NCBI GenBank assembly: GCA_012845835.1
Contig: JABAKD010000002.1
Coordinates: forward strand, 9,136,620-9,200,619
Source: Undaria pinnatifida
Taxonomy: Eukaryota > Sar > Phaeophyceae > Laminariales > Alariaceae
Length of the DNA stretch: 64,000 nt
Reading direction: 5' to 3'
Position 1 is the stretch's first letter; each line of letters starts with the position of its first letter. The position numbers and the translations under genes were made by a program. Below the pieces are notes generated by a model. It was not told where the DNA came from. It did not search any database and saw only the letters and a list, made by a program, of their open reading frames with translations. Below are positions 1 through 12,197 of this stretch, in pieces.

Positions 1-446
1 GCAAGCGCACCACGAACAGCTGGTTCTCCAACTTAAGGAGAGCACCGAGCTCTAGCTTAGGCTCCCCCCATCCCCAACTCTTTCCACGAACCCATTCTCG
101 CCGTCATATACGCCTACAGCTGCGACCGCGGCCACTCCGGTCCAACCCTCTCACCTTCCGGCACCACGACTCTTTGACAATTTAACTCTATTTTAATAAA
201 ATGCCAAAATAAAGTAGGGATCAACTGCTGACAGCGCCTAGCAGCGTGGGTAGATACAATTAGACGCGAGTCGACGAGGGGAGAAAATGCTGACTTCTTC
301 TCGCGATAAAAATGAAGGCACGTGCCAAAGTGGGGAGGGAGGAGGGCCCTCTGTGTGACCCCGGGTCTGAGTTACTACTGGGAGGGAGCGCGGAGGTGGT
401 GCGAGGATATAAATAATGGGATGAAAAAAAAACGTTGCAAAGGTAT

Positions 447-1960
447 GTCGTCACTACCACACACAGCACCCCCATCCTTTTCCGGGATTTCTATTCGTAT
501 GCAGAATATTGTCGAAGTATGGGAAAATATGGGTACGTAAGAATTTTGACCCATCAGATCAATGCGGTAATTCATAGTCCTATCAGCGACAGCATTGGGT
601 ACACTTGGCCCAGCTGTGTAGGCTACGACCTGCACGCGGAGCGCGTAGGGGAGCAGAGTCAGAGCTACAGGTCCAAGGTGTGATACAGACTAGTTTATGT
701 TCAGTTCGCTTCGGCTGCTGCTACTGTTGCGTCTGGCACCGCGTCACCATCTTTGCTCCGCCCGAGTCCCGCTGTGTCCGAGGCTGCGGGGGTAACATCG
801 GCTGAAATGCTGCACTGGCAAGAGCAGGTGTCTGGCGAGTTTGCTCGGATAGACGGAGACGTGTTCCGCCTCAAGTCGACGATGGATCAACTGCTTACCT
901 CCTTTGGAACCCTGCAGGATGCGGTGGCTGGTGGCGTGTCTAAAACCAAGAACGTCGAGGCCATGCTCCAGCAGTTCACTTCAATTGTGCCGGTCGGCAG
1001 CCGGCCCCGCGGGACAGTGGGGACGCGAGGGAGCGCCACGTCCAAAAGTCGCAGTTACCTGGCCACACCGCGCTATGGAAAAGATGACGTCCAGAAAACA
1101 TTGGGTGCTCCGCGGGCGCATACCTCCCAATATTGGCGACTCGGCGGCGGATATCCAGTCCTTCGTAGGCGAGGCTGTCAACGTCACGACGGCAGTGGCT
1201 ACCCAGCTCCGCGCGATCAGTGACTTTGACGTTCGTGCGTACGGGCCGCGCGTGAAAGGGATGGTCGACTACCTGCTGATGGTCGCTGACCGCCTCGATT
1301 TCTTGCGCCCGGATCTTGTGGCGGTCCTGTCTGTTGGGGTTTCCCTCGACAGCGAAGGCGACCGCCATGGCCGGGAGAGGGTGGTAACGATCGATGCCGC
1401 CTTCACGTCAGTATCTGCCGACCTACGCCGGCATACCCTTAGCAATATTATCCTGCTCTCTGGCTCCGCGGCGCGGGCTGTCATGAGATGGTAAACGACG
1501 ATCTTCGCCTGTGGGTCAACGACCTCATACGATTTGCACAGCAAGTCCGTCCGACGATGGTGCCCCCACCGTCCGACTTCACGTTGTCGATGCCGCCCGT
1601 GCCTTCGTTCAAGCACACGAGCGCCTTTTGCTGTAGCGGGGGTGACGTGCTCAAGCTCATCGAAGGATTGCGCGTCCCCCGCGAAAGCCAGGACGGGCCG
1701 TCTAAGAGGGGAAGCAACCCGGCCAACCCCGGTACACCACGGAAAAAATCGATGCCCAGTGCCGGCAGTTTGTTTGTCCATTCTTCTATTGATAGGTTAC
1801 TTTTTTTTATTGCAGTACGATGAACATTAATAGTACATCCTGAAAGAAGATACTTAAGTGTCTGCGATTTTTTGTCTGATGATGGACTTTCAGTCGGAAA
1901 TGAAAAATACTCACATCCACCTTCTCTGTTATGCGCAAAGTCCGAAACGAAAAAATAATA
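447..1960 (+). pseudogene. Insertion in family A copy with coding-like, possibly Gag-like relic
   Basis: This block is absent from the other family A copy, so it is an insertion or a segment lost there. On the + strand, three overlapping frames (753-1223, 904-1494, 1488-1823) read as consecutive coding-like pieces. The first is helical with a coiled-coil look (EMLHWQEQVSGEFARID, then FGTLQDAV). The second continues with IGDSAADIQSFVGEAV and VDYLLMVADRLDFLRPDLV. The third is Pro/Ser-rich. At least two frameshifts separate them. No zinc knuckle or enzyme motif is present; a retroelement Gag-like origin is only a guess. Confidence 0.3.
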
Positions 1961-2682
1961 CTACCAGTTGATAATATTTTGGTCTCAGTAGAAAATACAC
2001 ACGGCACCATCAGCAGTTAGTTGTCATGGTAGAGGGACACTCCGGATATCATTTATTTAGGGGGCGCGTCCGATTTCGACAACGTAGAAGCACCCACGAA
2101 GCAAAGACAGCAGGTACACATATCCCGCCTTCCCGAGTAAAACAGAGAAGAAGCGCTACGCCAACCTCCCGTACGAACAAAGCCACCCCGCATCTATTAT
2201 AGATAACGCCTCCGCATCGAGAGATAGCTCTCCTCTTCTTCGTTTTCCTCCTCGCCCGTGACCACGCAGACTAATCAATGCGACAGCCTTCCGGTAATAA
2301 ACAAAGCTCTTCTTCCAAAACCTCGACGGCCGACATGGCCCCATCTCGACGCTTGATGCAAACCGACTTTGCGTCCTGTCGACTTCGTGCCTCCATTGTC
2401 ACGGGGACATCAGTCTCTTCATTGATGCCAAGTCCTCTTTCGTTTCGACTAGAGGCGATGCAGGTTCTCAATACTCTTTTTGGTATTTTAGTTTGATATA
2501 CGCCAACGTTTACGTGACGGCTATCCTTGCCTTTTTTGTTGTATTTGACGTTCTTTTGTCAAATTATGCCCTTCATAATCTCATGTTCGTATTAAACTCT
2601 TATAACTACTTCAGAGTTCAATGAGTTTCAAATCGGACAGCTACACCTTAACTTGTTGCAGTGCTGCCCTGCCCTACCCGAA

Positions 2683-2714
2683 GCATGGGCGCCGGCATTC
2701 GCCGGCGCCCATGC
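2683..2714. repeat. Perfect 14-bp hairpin at the end of family A copy 1
   Basis: GCATGGGCGCCGGC, then ATTC, then GCCGGCGCCCATGC: a perfect stem with a 4-nt loop. The other copy (43849-43880) keeps the stem with mismatches at its outer end. It may be a terminal structure of the element. The Helitron-type CTRR end is not seen beside it. Confidence 0.6.
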
Positions 2715-2979
2715 GGAGCCTTCGTATTATTTGTAAGTTATCAGCTGATTTATACATTATATTAATTTACATGTTATAAAACACTGAAAATAGCATAAAT
2801 AAGATAGAATACTTTGTTGGATACGGGGAAACACAAAAAGTACGATAATTGAAATACGAAATTCAAAACAAACGCAAATGCACAAAAAACCCGGAAATTC
2901 GTGCCAAACCGCGCACACCACCCAGCTGCGTTGTCACACACCACCACACACACCCGACCATACACCGGGGCGTGAAAAG

Positions 2980-3398
2980 CTAAATTTTGGTGGCGGCTTC
3001 CCGTGCGACTGCAGCAGCAAGCTTCATTCTTGGTTCGACAACGACACCCGCAAAGAAAGCTGAATGTCGCTGCAAGTTTCGGCCAAAAGGTGCCCCATGT
3101 CTGGCCCTCCTTCGCGAAGTTTTCACCGGCTGTTCCGTCGAGGCTGAACCATGGCGAGAACGTCAAATAAATGCTGCCTTAAGCGCGGAGAAGGCATGGA
3201 GTGTCCCCTGTCCACTCACAATGGCACGAAGATTTTGACTAGATATTTGCAGAAGGATCACGACGAAGTCTAGAGTGGAAGCTGGTTGTCGCCGACCGCG
3301 AGCAGCATATCAGCACAGGCAACGAGTCAGCGCACAGAGGCGCTCGTCGAGCCATCAGGTGGGTAGTTGTGAGGGTCGCGCTCCTACGTACGAGGTAC
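2980..3398 (+). other. Coding-like, GC-richer stretch of unknown origin
   Basis: Base composition becomes more balanced than in the AT-rich flanks, and open frames run on both strands (2987-3238 plus, 2774-3166 minus). The plus frame (SFILGSTTTPAKKAEC, then LREVFTGCSVEAEPWRER) is followed in another frame by VVADREQHISTGNESAH. No domain is recognised. It may be a fragment of a transposon gene. Confidence 0.2.
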
Positions 3399-4486
3399 TA
3401 GTTATTAACTTTGACGAATAAGGCAAGAGTTTCTTGGCTGGACATGAAACACAAAATACTCTTAACGGTGGTATGATACAAGTTGTGTATATGCCCGTTT
3501 CTAACAAATATAATATTATGATGTTGGTTACAAGTGTTTCGTCCCCATATCGGGAGTGCGGTGCTCAAAGGGTTATTTATGTAGAGAATAGCGTACATGG
3601 CGTAGATGATGCTGTTCCGATATGAAGTCGACTAAACGTGCGTCGTATGTACTACTACTAATACGAGTTTTTTATAAAAATACTTTATGGACATTAGCCG
3701 TGAGTTCGACGATTTTCACGCCAATATTCATCTTTGCAAGCCGCGTTGTTGGTATATACTTTATGGATGAATTTTTGCTTAATGGGAGGGCTCCTATTCT
3801 TTTGTTTTGCTCCACTACTAGTCTATAGGTTGGTGTTGGTATTTTTAGTTCACGTGGGTAATTTTGACCTACATCTAACATCATACGGCCCCTATCTATT
3901 TTATAAATGTATTACTTTTGTAGTTTCCACTATAATACTGCTTTATCATATGTATGGTGGATGTGGTTTGCGGAAGGATGGCTTGGTCAGGGTTGTTGGT
4001 ACTTACTTGTGGTGATTTGCGTAGTAGGTAAGTTTCTCTACCTGAGGGGGGTCTTATTATTTTGCTTTTTGCACTACAATGGAGGTTTTTGGTATACATC
4101 GGGAGTATATGAAGACAGAAGTAGTGGTGTGTGTTGTTGTTGTTGTTTTGTTTCCGTTTTTGGGGTTCGTATGATGTCTTTCCTTTTTTTTTTTCTTTTT
4201 TTTTTTCTGTTTTATTTGCCTGCAAAGGAAAAGAGGAACCTCTGCACAGCTGAGAGCGCAATATATATGTGCAGCGCGAGGAGAGGAGAGGCTGGACATC
4301 GCGCGGGAAAGCATAAACCACGACAGCGAGGACGAGAGTGTCGTGGTTGGGATGGGCTGGGACGGCTAAACCCAGCCATGGGAAACGACGGCATGCACCG
4401 AGGTAAGAAGCAAAGAGCCTACATCTATATCGTCAAAGATACATTTGTTGGGAGTTTGCGGTTGTTTGGTTTTCTCCGTCTCGTGC
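3399..4486. other. AT-rich intergenic DNA, no gene seen
   Basis: The sequence is T-rich with many short open frames on both strands, none with recognisable motifs. It ends in a pyrimidine run (4175-4210). I see no repeat shared with the rest of the window here. Confidence 0.5.
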
Positions 4487-4705
4487 AGGAACATTGTAGA
4501 CTGACTCCCGATTTCACTTTTATATGTTTTTGATGGAGGAATGAATTGCGTCAGCTGTGGTATATGCGTGTACCACCTTTGGTTTGTGTTTTTTCCTGGG
4601 GTATTCCTCAGCTCCAGAATGACTGGAGCCTGTCCTGTGACCATGGACTTGATTATGCGAGTTAATATGAAAATAACAACAACCACATAATTTTTATCTC
4701 TCTAG
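4487..4705. repeat. Dispersed repeat family B, copy 1
   Basis: About 215 bp matches 41935-42140 in the same orientation, with landmarks ACTGACTCCCGATTTCAC, GCGTGTACCACCTT and GCTCCAGA. The minus-strand open frames in both copies translate alike, but differences are spread over all codon positions, so shared ancestry of the repeat explains this without coding. Confidence 0.65.
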
Positions 4706-5741
4706 TCTACTAAAGGATGAATAATCATTACGGACAATGGATGTACCGATGTCGTTGGGTATGCAGTATTGTAATATGCAGTATGTAGTATGTAGTATGG
4801 AAGAAAGAACGGTTTACTGCTGTGACGATATGACTAACACACACAATTCGTTATTGCCGTGCTTGTCATGTGCAAACAGTTAGTGTGCTTGCTGCAGTAC
4901 CCACTGACTACTATCAGGCTACCAGGTACTACTCTGTACAATTGCATAACCACGCATTGTTAATTTTTATCTATATTAATTTGGTCATAATATCATATAC
5001 TAGGGTAAGGTGGCCGCCCGCCGTAGGCGGCGGGACGGCCACCCGGAGATACGCCCGAAGAAGGTCAATCAATGAATTGAGGATGAGAAGTGCGGGAAAT
5101 AGAGAGGAGGATGCAGGTTATGTCTATTAAAGGAGGAAGTGGCATCGATGATACATCCCCGCGACTTTGGGCATGACTGAATTGAAACGCGGTGGCCGTA
5201 TCAGGGGCGATGAATGTGTAATCAGTATAATTTTAGATGAAATATTAATGGAAAGTACGCAGGATGGGCAGGCGGATGAATGACTCGGAAAGAGACATCG
5301 GTGACGCCGCACTGTTGTTTATGTAACGGAGTAAGTGTAATAGCTCCGTGATAAAAATCAATGGTGAAGAGAGCAAGATGACGGTGAACCCGGTGAAGAA
5401 GAAAGCGACGAATATGATACGGTGATTAATTCGAATACATAATCGAAATCGTAAATGAAAGAATCGGAAAAGCCCCGAAGATGAAACGGCAAAAAGCAGC
5501 AAATCTCGATTGCTATGCTACAGCGAAAGAAAGCGAAACAAACATGAAAAGGTCGACCTGGAAATAATTACGTAGTGTACACGAAACGTGTGATAGCTTA
5601 CGAACTCGTTGTAAGTGAAACGACTGAGACGCTGATAGCAGATGACAAAGTTCAGGTGAAAATGAGCCGGAAGAAAGTTGATGGCTAAAGAAGACGATCA
5701 TCTACGGTATGTGAAACAGAAGCTTAGGTGCGTCGGCAGAA
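4706..5741. other. Intergenic DNA, no gene seen
   Basis: It contains short ORFs only. There is a GC hairpin, CCGCCGTAGGCGG, near 5019. I recognise nothing else. Confidence 0.5.
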
Positions 5742-6098
5742 TCAATCTTCGTCATCGGAAAACGACTCGTCGCTGGATGACGAAGCTTCTTCCTCGCCGG
5801 ATGACGATGCAGAATCCGGTTCGTTGCGTCGGTTCTGTTGAGCTTTCGAGTATTGTCGTGTTGACGGCATCGGAATGGGCAGTAGAGGTTTGGCGGGGTG
5901 CCGCGTATGATTGCGGCGGAAATGTAGATGCGTAGATGCGTAGTGTAGATGCGGGTAAACATAGTATGCGGCGGAATTTTGATTGGCGAGGTTGTCTGCA
6001 GAAAATCCGCATATTTGCTCGTATGCGGCAGCGGGCATGGGGCATCTCAATGCTGTAATCTGCAGTGGGCATGGCCAATCGTAACTACTTTTTAACAC
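5742..6098 (-). CDS. Weak hypothetical ORF with acidic Ser-rich C-terminus
   Basis: A 118-codon ATG frame on the minus strand ends in SASSSGEEEASSSSDESFSDDED and a stop. A serine/acidic tail is common in eukaryotic nuclear proteins, but the upstream part looks non-coding: it spans the AT-biased repeat TGCGTAGATGCG. No homologue or domain is recognised. It could equally be a chance reading of simple sequence. Confidence 0.15.
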   Translation of the reverse strand: MLKSSYDWPCPLQITALRCPMPAAAYEQICGFSADNLANQNSAAYYVYPHLHYASTHLHFRRNHTRHPAKPLLPIPMPSTRQYSKAQQNRRNEPDSASSSGEEEASSSSDESFSDDED

Positions 6099-6103
6099 CG
6101 CAC

Positions 6104-7080
6104 AAGGGTATGGGGGCAGGGGGGGGGACAGGAGGAGTAGAAGGGAAACCGCGGTAGATGAAAGTAGGAAGGAGACCGCAGACAGGGTAGCAAGGTACCA
6201 GGCCGACTAGTAGGTGGAACCTTTCTATCTATGCCACTCGTACCGCCAACTGCTGCGGCTGCTCGGAATGTGATGTCTTGGTACTTTGATTTTTCCGTGA
6301 TTTTTTTTTTTTTTTTTTTTCTTTTTCTTTCCCGTTCTTATCCTTATGAAGGGAGTCTTGCATGGTGGGTAGGTGACGAGCCTGTTTTATTTGGCCCTCC
6401 CAGTCTTCCTTCTTTTACTTGTTTCTTTTTTCCGGGGTATTTTTTCCTTTTCTTTCCCCCTTGCATGTCCATTTTGGCTCATGCTCGGGGTATGTTTCTA
6501 TCTCCCGTGCTTTGGCTCCCCTTTTTATTTATTTATTTATTTATTTTGTCTTGGTTTCTTTCGTTGTTTCTCTCTTTTACAAGGTATTTTGGTTTAATGA
6601 GAAGAACACAAAGGGGGGAGGGGGGGGAACAGGAGGAGTAGAAGGAAAGCCGTCCAAGGGAATGGGGGCAGGGGGGGCAACAGGAGGAATAGAAGGGAGA
6701 CCGCGGTGGACGAAGGCAGGAAGGAGATGGCAGACAGGGTAGCAAGGTACCAGGCCGACTAGTAGGTACATAGCACTTTTCGTCTTTTTCTGGGGTATTT
6801 TTTTCCCCTTTGTTCCCTCCTTGCGTGTCCAGGTTTTTGGCTCGTGTTCGGATTATCTTATTTTGGTTTTATTTTACTTTATTTTATTTCATTTTATTAT
6901 GTTTCTTTTCCGAGCTTTGGCTCTCCTTTCCGGTTGGGTTGTTTCTTCGATTTCCCCTTCGTTTGGTTTGTTTCATTTTTTGTTTTATTTATATCTTTGT
7001 TTTTATTTGTTTTCTTATTTTGTTTTTGTTTTTTGTTTTTGTTTTTGTTTTTGTTTATTTCGTATTTCTCTCTTCCAATG
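6104..7080. repeat. Duplicated G-rich and pyrimidine-rich block
   Basis: A purine-rich motif (GGGGGCAGGGGGG, ACAGGAGGAGTAGAAGG, GGTACCAGGCCGACTAGTAGGT) occurs at 6104-6217 and again at 6612-6770. Each copy is followed by T-rich DNA sharing GGGGTATTTTTT and TTGC(A/G)TGTCCA. The second copy ends in a (TTTTTG)n run near 7015-7060. Long open frames here encode only Phe/Leu/Ser runs and are rejected as genes. Confidence 0.6.
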
Positions 7081-7622
7081 TATTTCTGTTGCTGACGTAT
7101 GTATGTTGTGCCTGTCGTACCCAGTACTAGGGCATGGCATTGCGTTGTCGAATGCATTACGATGCATTATCTCTGTGTCGTGGCTTGTGACCACAGAGCT
7201 GATCTTTCTAGGGTGAAGAATCAGTACGGACACTGGGTGTGCTGGATGTCGACGAGTAGAAGAATGTGAAGAACACACACACACACACTTGACATGTTGT
7301 GACGACGTTTGATGAATGCATAAATAGGGTGGCGGTGTTTGTGTTGTGTAATGTCACGTCCATGCGCGTCGAAGCATGCACAACGAGTACAGAGATACAG
7401 AGTGGTGCCGAGGATGTTGGGCAGCACCACAGCGGCTGAGGTCTACTCATTTGAAGGTGTTCATGTCGGTGGCATATAACGAGCAACGCGTCATTGCATT
7501 CGTAGGTGCCATAAAGTGCACGTGATGAATGCACTTGCGTGGTTTCAAGTCGTGAAATGGACTATTGGGCGAGAGAGGCCAACAAATATCAAAAAATGTT
7601 TTTTTTCAACCTCGCATGAACG
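7081..7622. other. Intergenic DNA, no gene seen
   Basis: It holds a short (CA)n run at 7275-7290 and several short minus-strand frames without motifs. Confidence 0.5.
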
Positions 7623-7743
7623 GATGCATTCATTAATCAAGATGTGGGAGCCATTAGCTGAATCGTGATATTATATATATATATGATGCATTCATTAATC
7701 AAGATGTGGGAGCCATTAGCTGAATCGTGATATTATATACTGG
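7623..7743. repeat. Near-perfect 62-bp tandem duplication
   Basis: GATGCATTCATTAATCAAGA begins at 7623 and again at 7685, followed by the same GTGGGAGCCATTAGC stretch and an AT run. The copies are nearly identical, so the event is recent. Confidence 0.85.
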
Positions 7744-7800
7744 TATATATAATCACCTTTACAATACAGGTACGGCATGCGACAGATGGCTGGAGGGGTC

Positions 7801-8044
7801 GAGTCGTTCTACGGCGGTAGCCCCTCCCCAACTTTTCTATAACGAAATCGCCGGTTTCGAAACCAGCCTCAGGCCGTATCTCCTGTTATATGGTCCCCCC
7901 TGCCCCCTCGATGTCATCGTTCGATAGCCCTAGGTAACCCAGGATAAACATGGACATAGTTCCTTCAGAGAATAATTCCTCGTGCGGAGCAGCCACGCAC
8001 GTTAAAGATAATCGCTGGTCGGGGGGGCTATCGTAGAATCAGTC
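7801..8044. mobile_element. Short inverted-repeat element (family M), copy 1, TSD GGTC
   Basis: The left end is GAGTCGTTCTACG followed by GTAGCCCC; the right end is GGGGGGCTATCGTAGAATC followed by AGTC. The ends are imperfect inverted repeats of each other. GGTC flanks both sides (7797-7800 and 8045-8048). At 244 bp and without a coding frame, it fits a MITE. Three more copies are in this window. Confidence 0.8.
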
Positions 8045-8169
8045 GGTCCTCAATTATAAATGATAAATTCCTGAAAAACCTGATAATTTCCATGATCTGT
8101 TTAGGTATTGGTACTGCTGTATCTAGAAGAAATAGTAGTTGATATCATGATAAGCATCTAATCTTCCAG

Positions 8170-8600
8170 GGTCGTGTTCTGTTCTGTATCTGGGGTATAT
8201 ACCCCGGGTATCATCCTACATAGAACTTCTGTAAGTTATGTAGGACTTTCATACCACGTACCCGGAACTTCTGGAAGTTCTGTACGACATTCGTACCCGT
8301 ACCCGGAATTTCTGGAAGTTGTGTACGCCAGTGCCACAAATACCCGGGGTACGGGTATATATATATATTTTTTTTTTTTCAACTTATTATGTAAGTTCTG
8401 TACGCCCGTGTCACAATACCCAGAACTTTGGTGAGTTCTGTAACACTTCCGTACAGTACCCGAAACCTCTGTAAGTTCTGCAAGATCCCCATACCCTAAC
8501 CCGAAGCTACTGTGACTTCTATATGACTGTGGCACAATACCTGGGGTACGGGTATACCTTTGTTGCAACACCCGGGGAGCCCGCACATGCATTAATTCTG
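8170..8600. repeat. Minisatellite with palindromic core, array 1
   Basis: Degenerate units of about 42-50 bp are built from TACCCGTACCCGGAACTTCTG, GAAGTTCTGTA and a short spacer. The core GAACTTCTGGAAGTTC is an inverted repeat, so each unit can form a small hairpin. A TA/T run interrupts it near 8358-8380. The same unit forms a second array at 9475-9865. Confidence 0.75.
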
Positions 8601-9474
8601 GTTTTTTAATACCCCAAAGAGTGTATTATGCATTTTTATTATAATGTCATATATATCTTGTCGGTGACACCAACCGAACACCGAAAGCACAGCTGTATGT
8701 AGCAGTACTATAGTATGTATCGTACATTATGAAAGTGGTGATAGTAGCACCTACACTACTACTACTGGCTTGTAGGTCCTGTTCATGTTTCCTTCGTTTG
8801 GAACCCGTGGGCGCGTATTATAATTGAGTATCACACACAGCTTGCAAAGATGAGTTTCGACGAAATCTTCGATCTCACAGCTGGAGTGTATTTTCATTTT
8901 TTATAATAAGGGCACTTACTTTGAAATCGAAAATATTCATTTTTTATCTATCGAATTGATTTCGGTTCGATTCGATGGAAACATACGAATTTGGCTCTTA
9001 TCGGGAAACAACGTGTTGTGCATTGTCGACGTTTTTTTCGATCGGAATAATACATAGATCTGCCGTGACGGCGATGCAGCTACCATCGACATCTATCTAT
9101 CTTGAACTATCCTCTCGTGTTTAGGGTAGTTTCGCTTCTTTTTCGCGGCACTTGGCTTTTATCGAGCTGGTGGAAAAATATTATATATGGGCTTGCGACC
9201 GTCATTATTTAATTTGAAGCGCCACAGCCGGGGTACGCTATGGCATGAACTGTTACAGCACAGTATAGCAGTGAGCGCGGCTGTTGCCCCGGTCGCCACT
9301 TATTGAGGTTAACGATTTATCGCCTCGGTGGTGGTTTCGTCGATAGTTCACAATTCCCTTGAATGAAGCTACGACAGATTGCCTCGGGGACATTGTCCCA
9401 GTGCGAACATGCCATGCAACTTGGATTGAATCCTCCTCTTGGAAACTAACCCCCCCCCGAAGGCGTGTGCATTT
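8601..9474. other. Intergenic DNA with a solo end of the C-rich element family
   Basis: The only recognisable feature is at 8810-8915: a copy of the terminal segment of family C (GAGTATCACACACAGCTTGC to GGAGTGTATTTTCATTTTTTATAA) without an adjoining C-rich body. The rest has no gene or repeat I recognise. Confidence 0.6.
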
Positions 9475-9865
9475 ACCTAGGTATTACCCGTACCCGGAAC
9501 TTCTGTAAGTTCTGTAGGACATTCATACCCGTATCCGGAACTTCTGTAAGTTCTGTACGCCAGTGCCCCAATACCTGGAACTTCTGGAAGTTAGGTAAGA
9601 CTTTCATACCCGTACCCGAACTTATGTTAGTTCTGTAGGGTATTCATACCCGTACCCGGAACCTCTGTGAGTTCTGTACTCCCCGTGTCACAATGCCCGG
9701 GGTTACGGGTGCAGCACCTTTCGTACCCGCTCGGAACTTCCGTGAGTTCTGTTCGCCCGTGCCACAATATCCGGAACTTTTGGAAGTTCTGTAACACTTT
9801 CATACCCGTACCCGAAACTTCTGGAAGTTCTGTAAGACACCGATACCCTTACCCGGAGTCCACAA
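9475..9865. repeat. Minisatellite with palindromic core, array 2
   Basis: It has the same unit as at 8170-8600 (CCGTACCCGGAACTTCTG, GTAAGTTCTGTA), with about eight or nine degenerate copies. Both arrays run in the same direction and are separated by ~870 bp that includes a family C end. Confidence 0.75.
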
Positions 9866-10854
9866 ACCCTACACAACATAACCTTGTAATCTTCTCTTCT
9901 ATTACCAGTTTATGATGATAAATTCTCCAATTTTCTCTGGCACAGGTGCCTTGGACATCGAGTTAACAGCGCCATCACGTGGACGTTGGGGTTAGCCGGC
10001 TCTTTGTCAAAGGGCCGCCCGCCCTCTGCAAGACGCTGGTTGGGAAGGGTTCTTCTCTCATCGGGGCCGTAAGCCACTCAGTCGTCCTCTTTGACGAACA
10101 GCCAAAGATGAAGAACGCACGCGCGAAAGCGCTCCGAAGCCTTGCTGCAAAGGCGCAAGCTGTTGTTGGTGCGGGGTGTGTATGGGATGAAGTCTAGAGT
10201 GTGGTGCTCGTGAAACGTGATGAGCCACAACGTGTGGATGTGCAGCTGCACTCTCGTCAAATGTGATCATGGCAGCAGTTGCTTCTAAAGCCAGGTTGTT
10301 GTTTGGTTCTGCTTGCGGCCGGTCCGGAGTATTGTTTCTTCTGGCAGCTGCTTAGCAGCAGTGGTTGTGCTTTGTATGTAGAGATACGCCTGATTTGCAA
10401 ATACTCCTCAGTTTTTTCGTTTTACCTTGCATGCTGTTTTATTTACCAGCACGCATATCGCGAGCATCGAATCCATTGGTATTCCAAGCCTGTTGTTGCT
10501 GTTTTTGCTGCGAAACAAACCACCAACCGCACTGTTGTTGCGACTTTTTAGCACAGGTTACATGAAGGACGGCCGGTGCCTCCGCCTGTAAAAGCCGATT
10601 GGACGCCTCACATAGGCAGGGCGGACGTCAAAGTCGATAAAGTTTTGTATATGTAATATATAGTGCATAGACTATGAATATGATTAAACGTATACAAAAA
10701 CGCGTGGGCATTCACATGGATGGGCAGGGTGGACTTCTTCATGGTCGTATATAATAGCAACAGCAGCAGTAGTAGTAGTAGTAGTAATAGTGTATTGTCT
10801 ATTATACTTGTCGTGTACATATGCCTCGCACATATTGAAGTGTCCCGCTCGCCC
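9866..10854. other. Intergenic DNA, weak ORF only
   Basis: A 72-codon frame at 9979-10197 (VKGPPALCKTLVGKGSSLIG, later ARAKALRSLAAKAQAVVGAG) has a coding-like composition but no recognisable family. A CAG/TAG trinucleotide run lies at 10755-10790. Confidence 0.35.
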
Positions 10855-12175
10855 CCCGCCCCCACCGATCCCTCTTGTTCGAACCCTCCACCTGAAATAA
10901 GAATCTGCCAGAGTAGCAAACACTACCAGCCAGCTGATATCACCTCATAATCTTTCTAGCCATCCATGCCGTAGCTCCAATTCATTTTCGCCTCCCCCCC
11001 CTTTTGTTTTTCCCCCAGTTTCGTCTTGTTCAAACGACCTACCTAAAATTGAAATCGGCCATAGTGATGAACACTTTTACGCAATTGATATCTCACGTCA
11101 TTACTTGTATCTTGCTAGCCATCCATAACGTCACCCCACCCCAACACCCCCTCCTTCCCCACCACACGCACGATCGCCTAAACCTAGCACCACGCGTACA
11201 GCAAGCCCCTAAATATATGCGAACTAAACCTGTTAAAAACCCTTTCCCCCAAATAACAAAACCAACCCCCCCCCCTTTCCCCCCTCCCGTTTTTTTTTTT
11301 TTCCCCGCTCCCTTTTGCTTAATCGTCCCACCTAACATCGAAATCACCTCATTATCTTTCTAGAGCTATCCATGCCGCTGCTCCTATTCACCCCCTCCCC
11401 CCCAACGCCCTCTCCTTCCCCACCACACGCACCATCGCCGAGACCTTGCACCACGCGCATAGCAAGCCCCTACATCTATGCGACCTACTGCTGTTGAAAA
11501 ACCTTTTGCCTCAACCCCTCCCTCCCCCACCCACCCCCTCGAGCACTCCGCCCTCTCCTCACTGGTTGTACTACTGACAAGATATTCATGATAAACTGGT
11601 GCATTCTTTCCAAACCCGTCAAATTTATCCCCGTAAAGTATTTATAGTTCCCACGCACCGATTGAGCTGCCCCGCCCTTCCCGCCGCCGCCATCCCCTCG
11701 CTCCCCCTTGTTCAAACTCATGCCCGCACGCCCTTAAATACCCCGCCCTCACCTCACCGGTTATACGACTTACAGGATATACTTACTTGATGAACCGATG
11801 CATTTCCTTCCACAGCTTTGTTTCCCTCAAGAACGGATATAATAGCTTCCGCGCACAGACAGACTACCATCACCCTGTTGACCCTGGTACAAGCCACACT
11901 GTAGTTCCAAGGGGAGTCGCCGACCTATGTCCTTAATGAGGACACACAACGTCGTAATACGCGCGATCGGAGTATCACACACACAGCTTGCGAAGATGAG
12001 TGTCGACAAAATCTTCGATCTCACAGCTAGCTGGAGTGTATTGTTATTAATGAAAAAAATTAAAATACACTCCAGCTGTGAGATCGAAGATTTCGTCGAA
12101 ACTCATCTTTGCAAGCTGTGTGTGATACTCCGATCGCGCGCATTACGAGTTGTGTGTCCTCATTAAGGATTTAAT
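10855..12175. mobile_element. C-rich element family C, copy 1, with palindromic end
   Basis: The + strand is extremely C-rich, with internal repeats of TTGATATCACCTCAT, CTAGCCATCCATG and CACCACACGCACCATCGCC. Other copies are at 34566-35345 (same orientation) and 36255-37500 and 39040-39588 (opposite). The right end is the ~75-bp terminal segment seen in every copy, here doubled as an inverted repeat. No protein frame is conserved between copies. It is probably a non-autonomous DNA element. Confidence 0.65.
11931..12169. repeat. Long palindrome: two inverted family C ends
   Basis: The left arm, 11931-12042, runs from CCTTAATGAGGACACACAAC to GGAGTGTATT. The right arm, 12064-12169, is its near-perfect reverse complement. 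Only about 21 bp separate them. The arms equal the common end of the C family, so this is two ends joined head to head. Confidence 0.85.
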
Positions 12176-12197
12176 GTAGTATTTATGTATATATTTA

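Larger units (their letters stand above)
180..2728 (+). repeat. Dispersed repeat family A, copy 1, interrupted by a 1.5 kb insertion
   Basis: Two blocks, about 200-447 and 1960-2728, match the continuous copy at 42829-43893 in the same order and orientation. Shared landmarks include the GACGCGAGTCGACGAGG stretch, GTTACTACTGGGAGGGAGCG and CATATCCCGCCTTC. The right end has a perfect 14-bp hairpin with a 4-nt loop (2683-2714). I see no coding frame shared by both copies, so this looks like a non-autonomous element. Confidence 0.7.

Noticed and set aside
14-700. Overlapping short frames near the left edge
   Set aside because: They lie in repeat family A and are not kept in its second copy.
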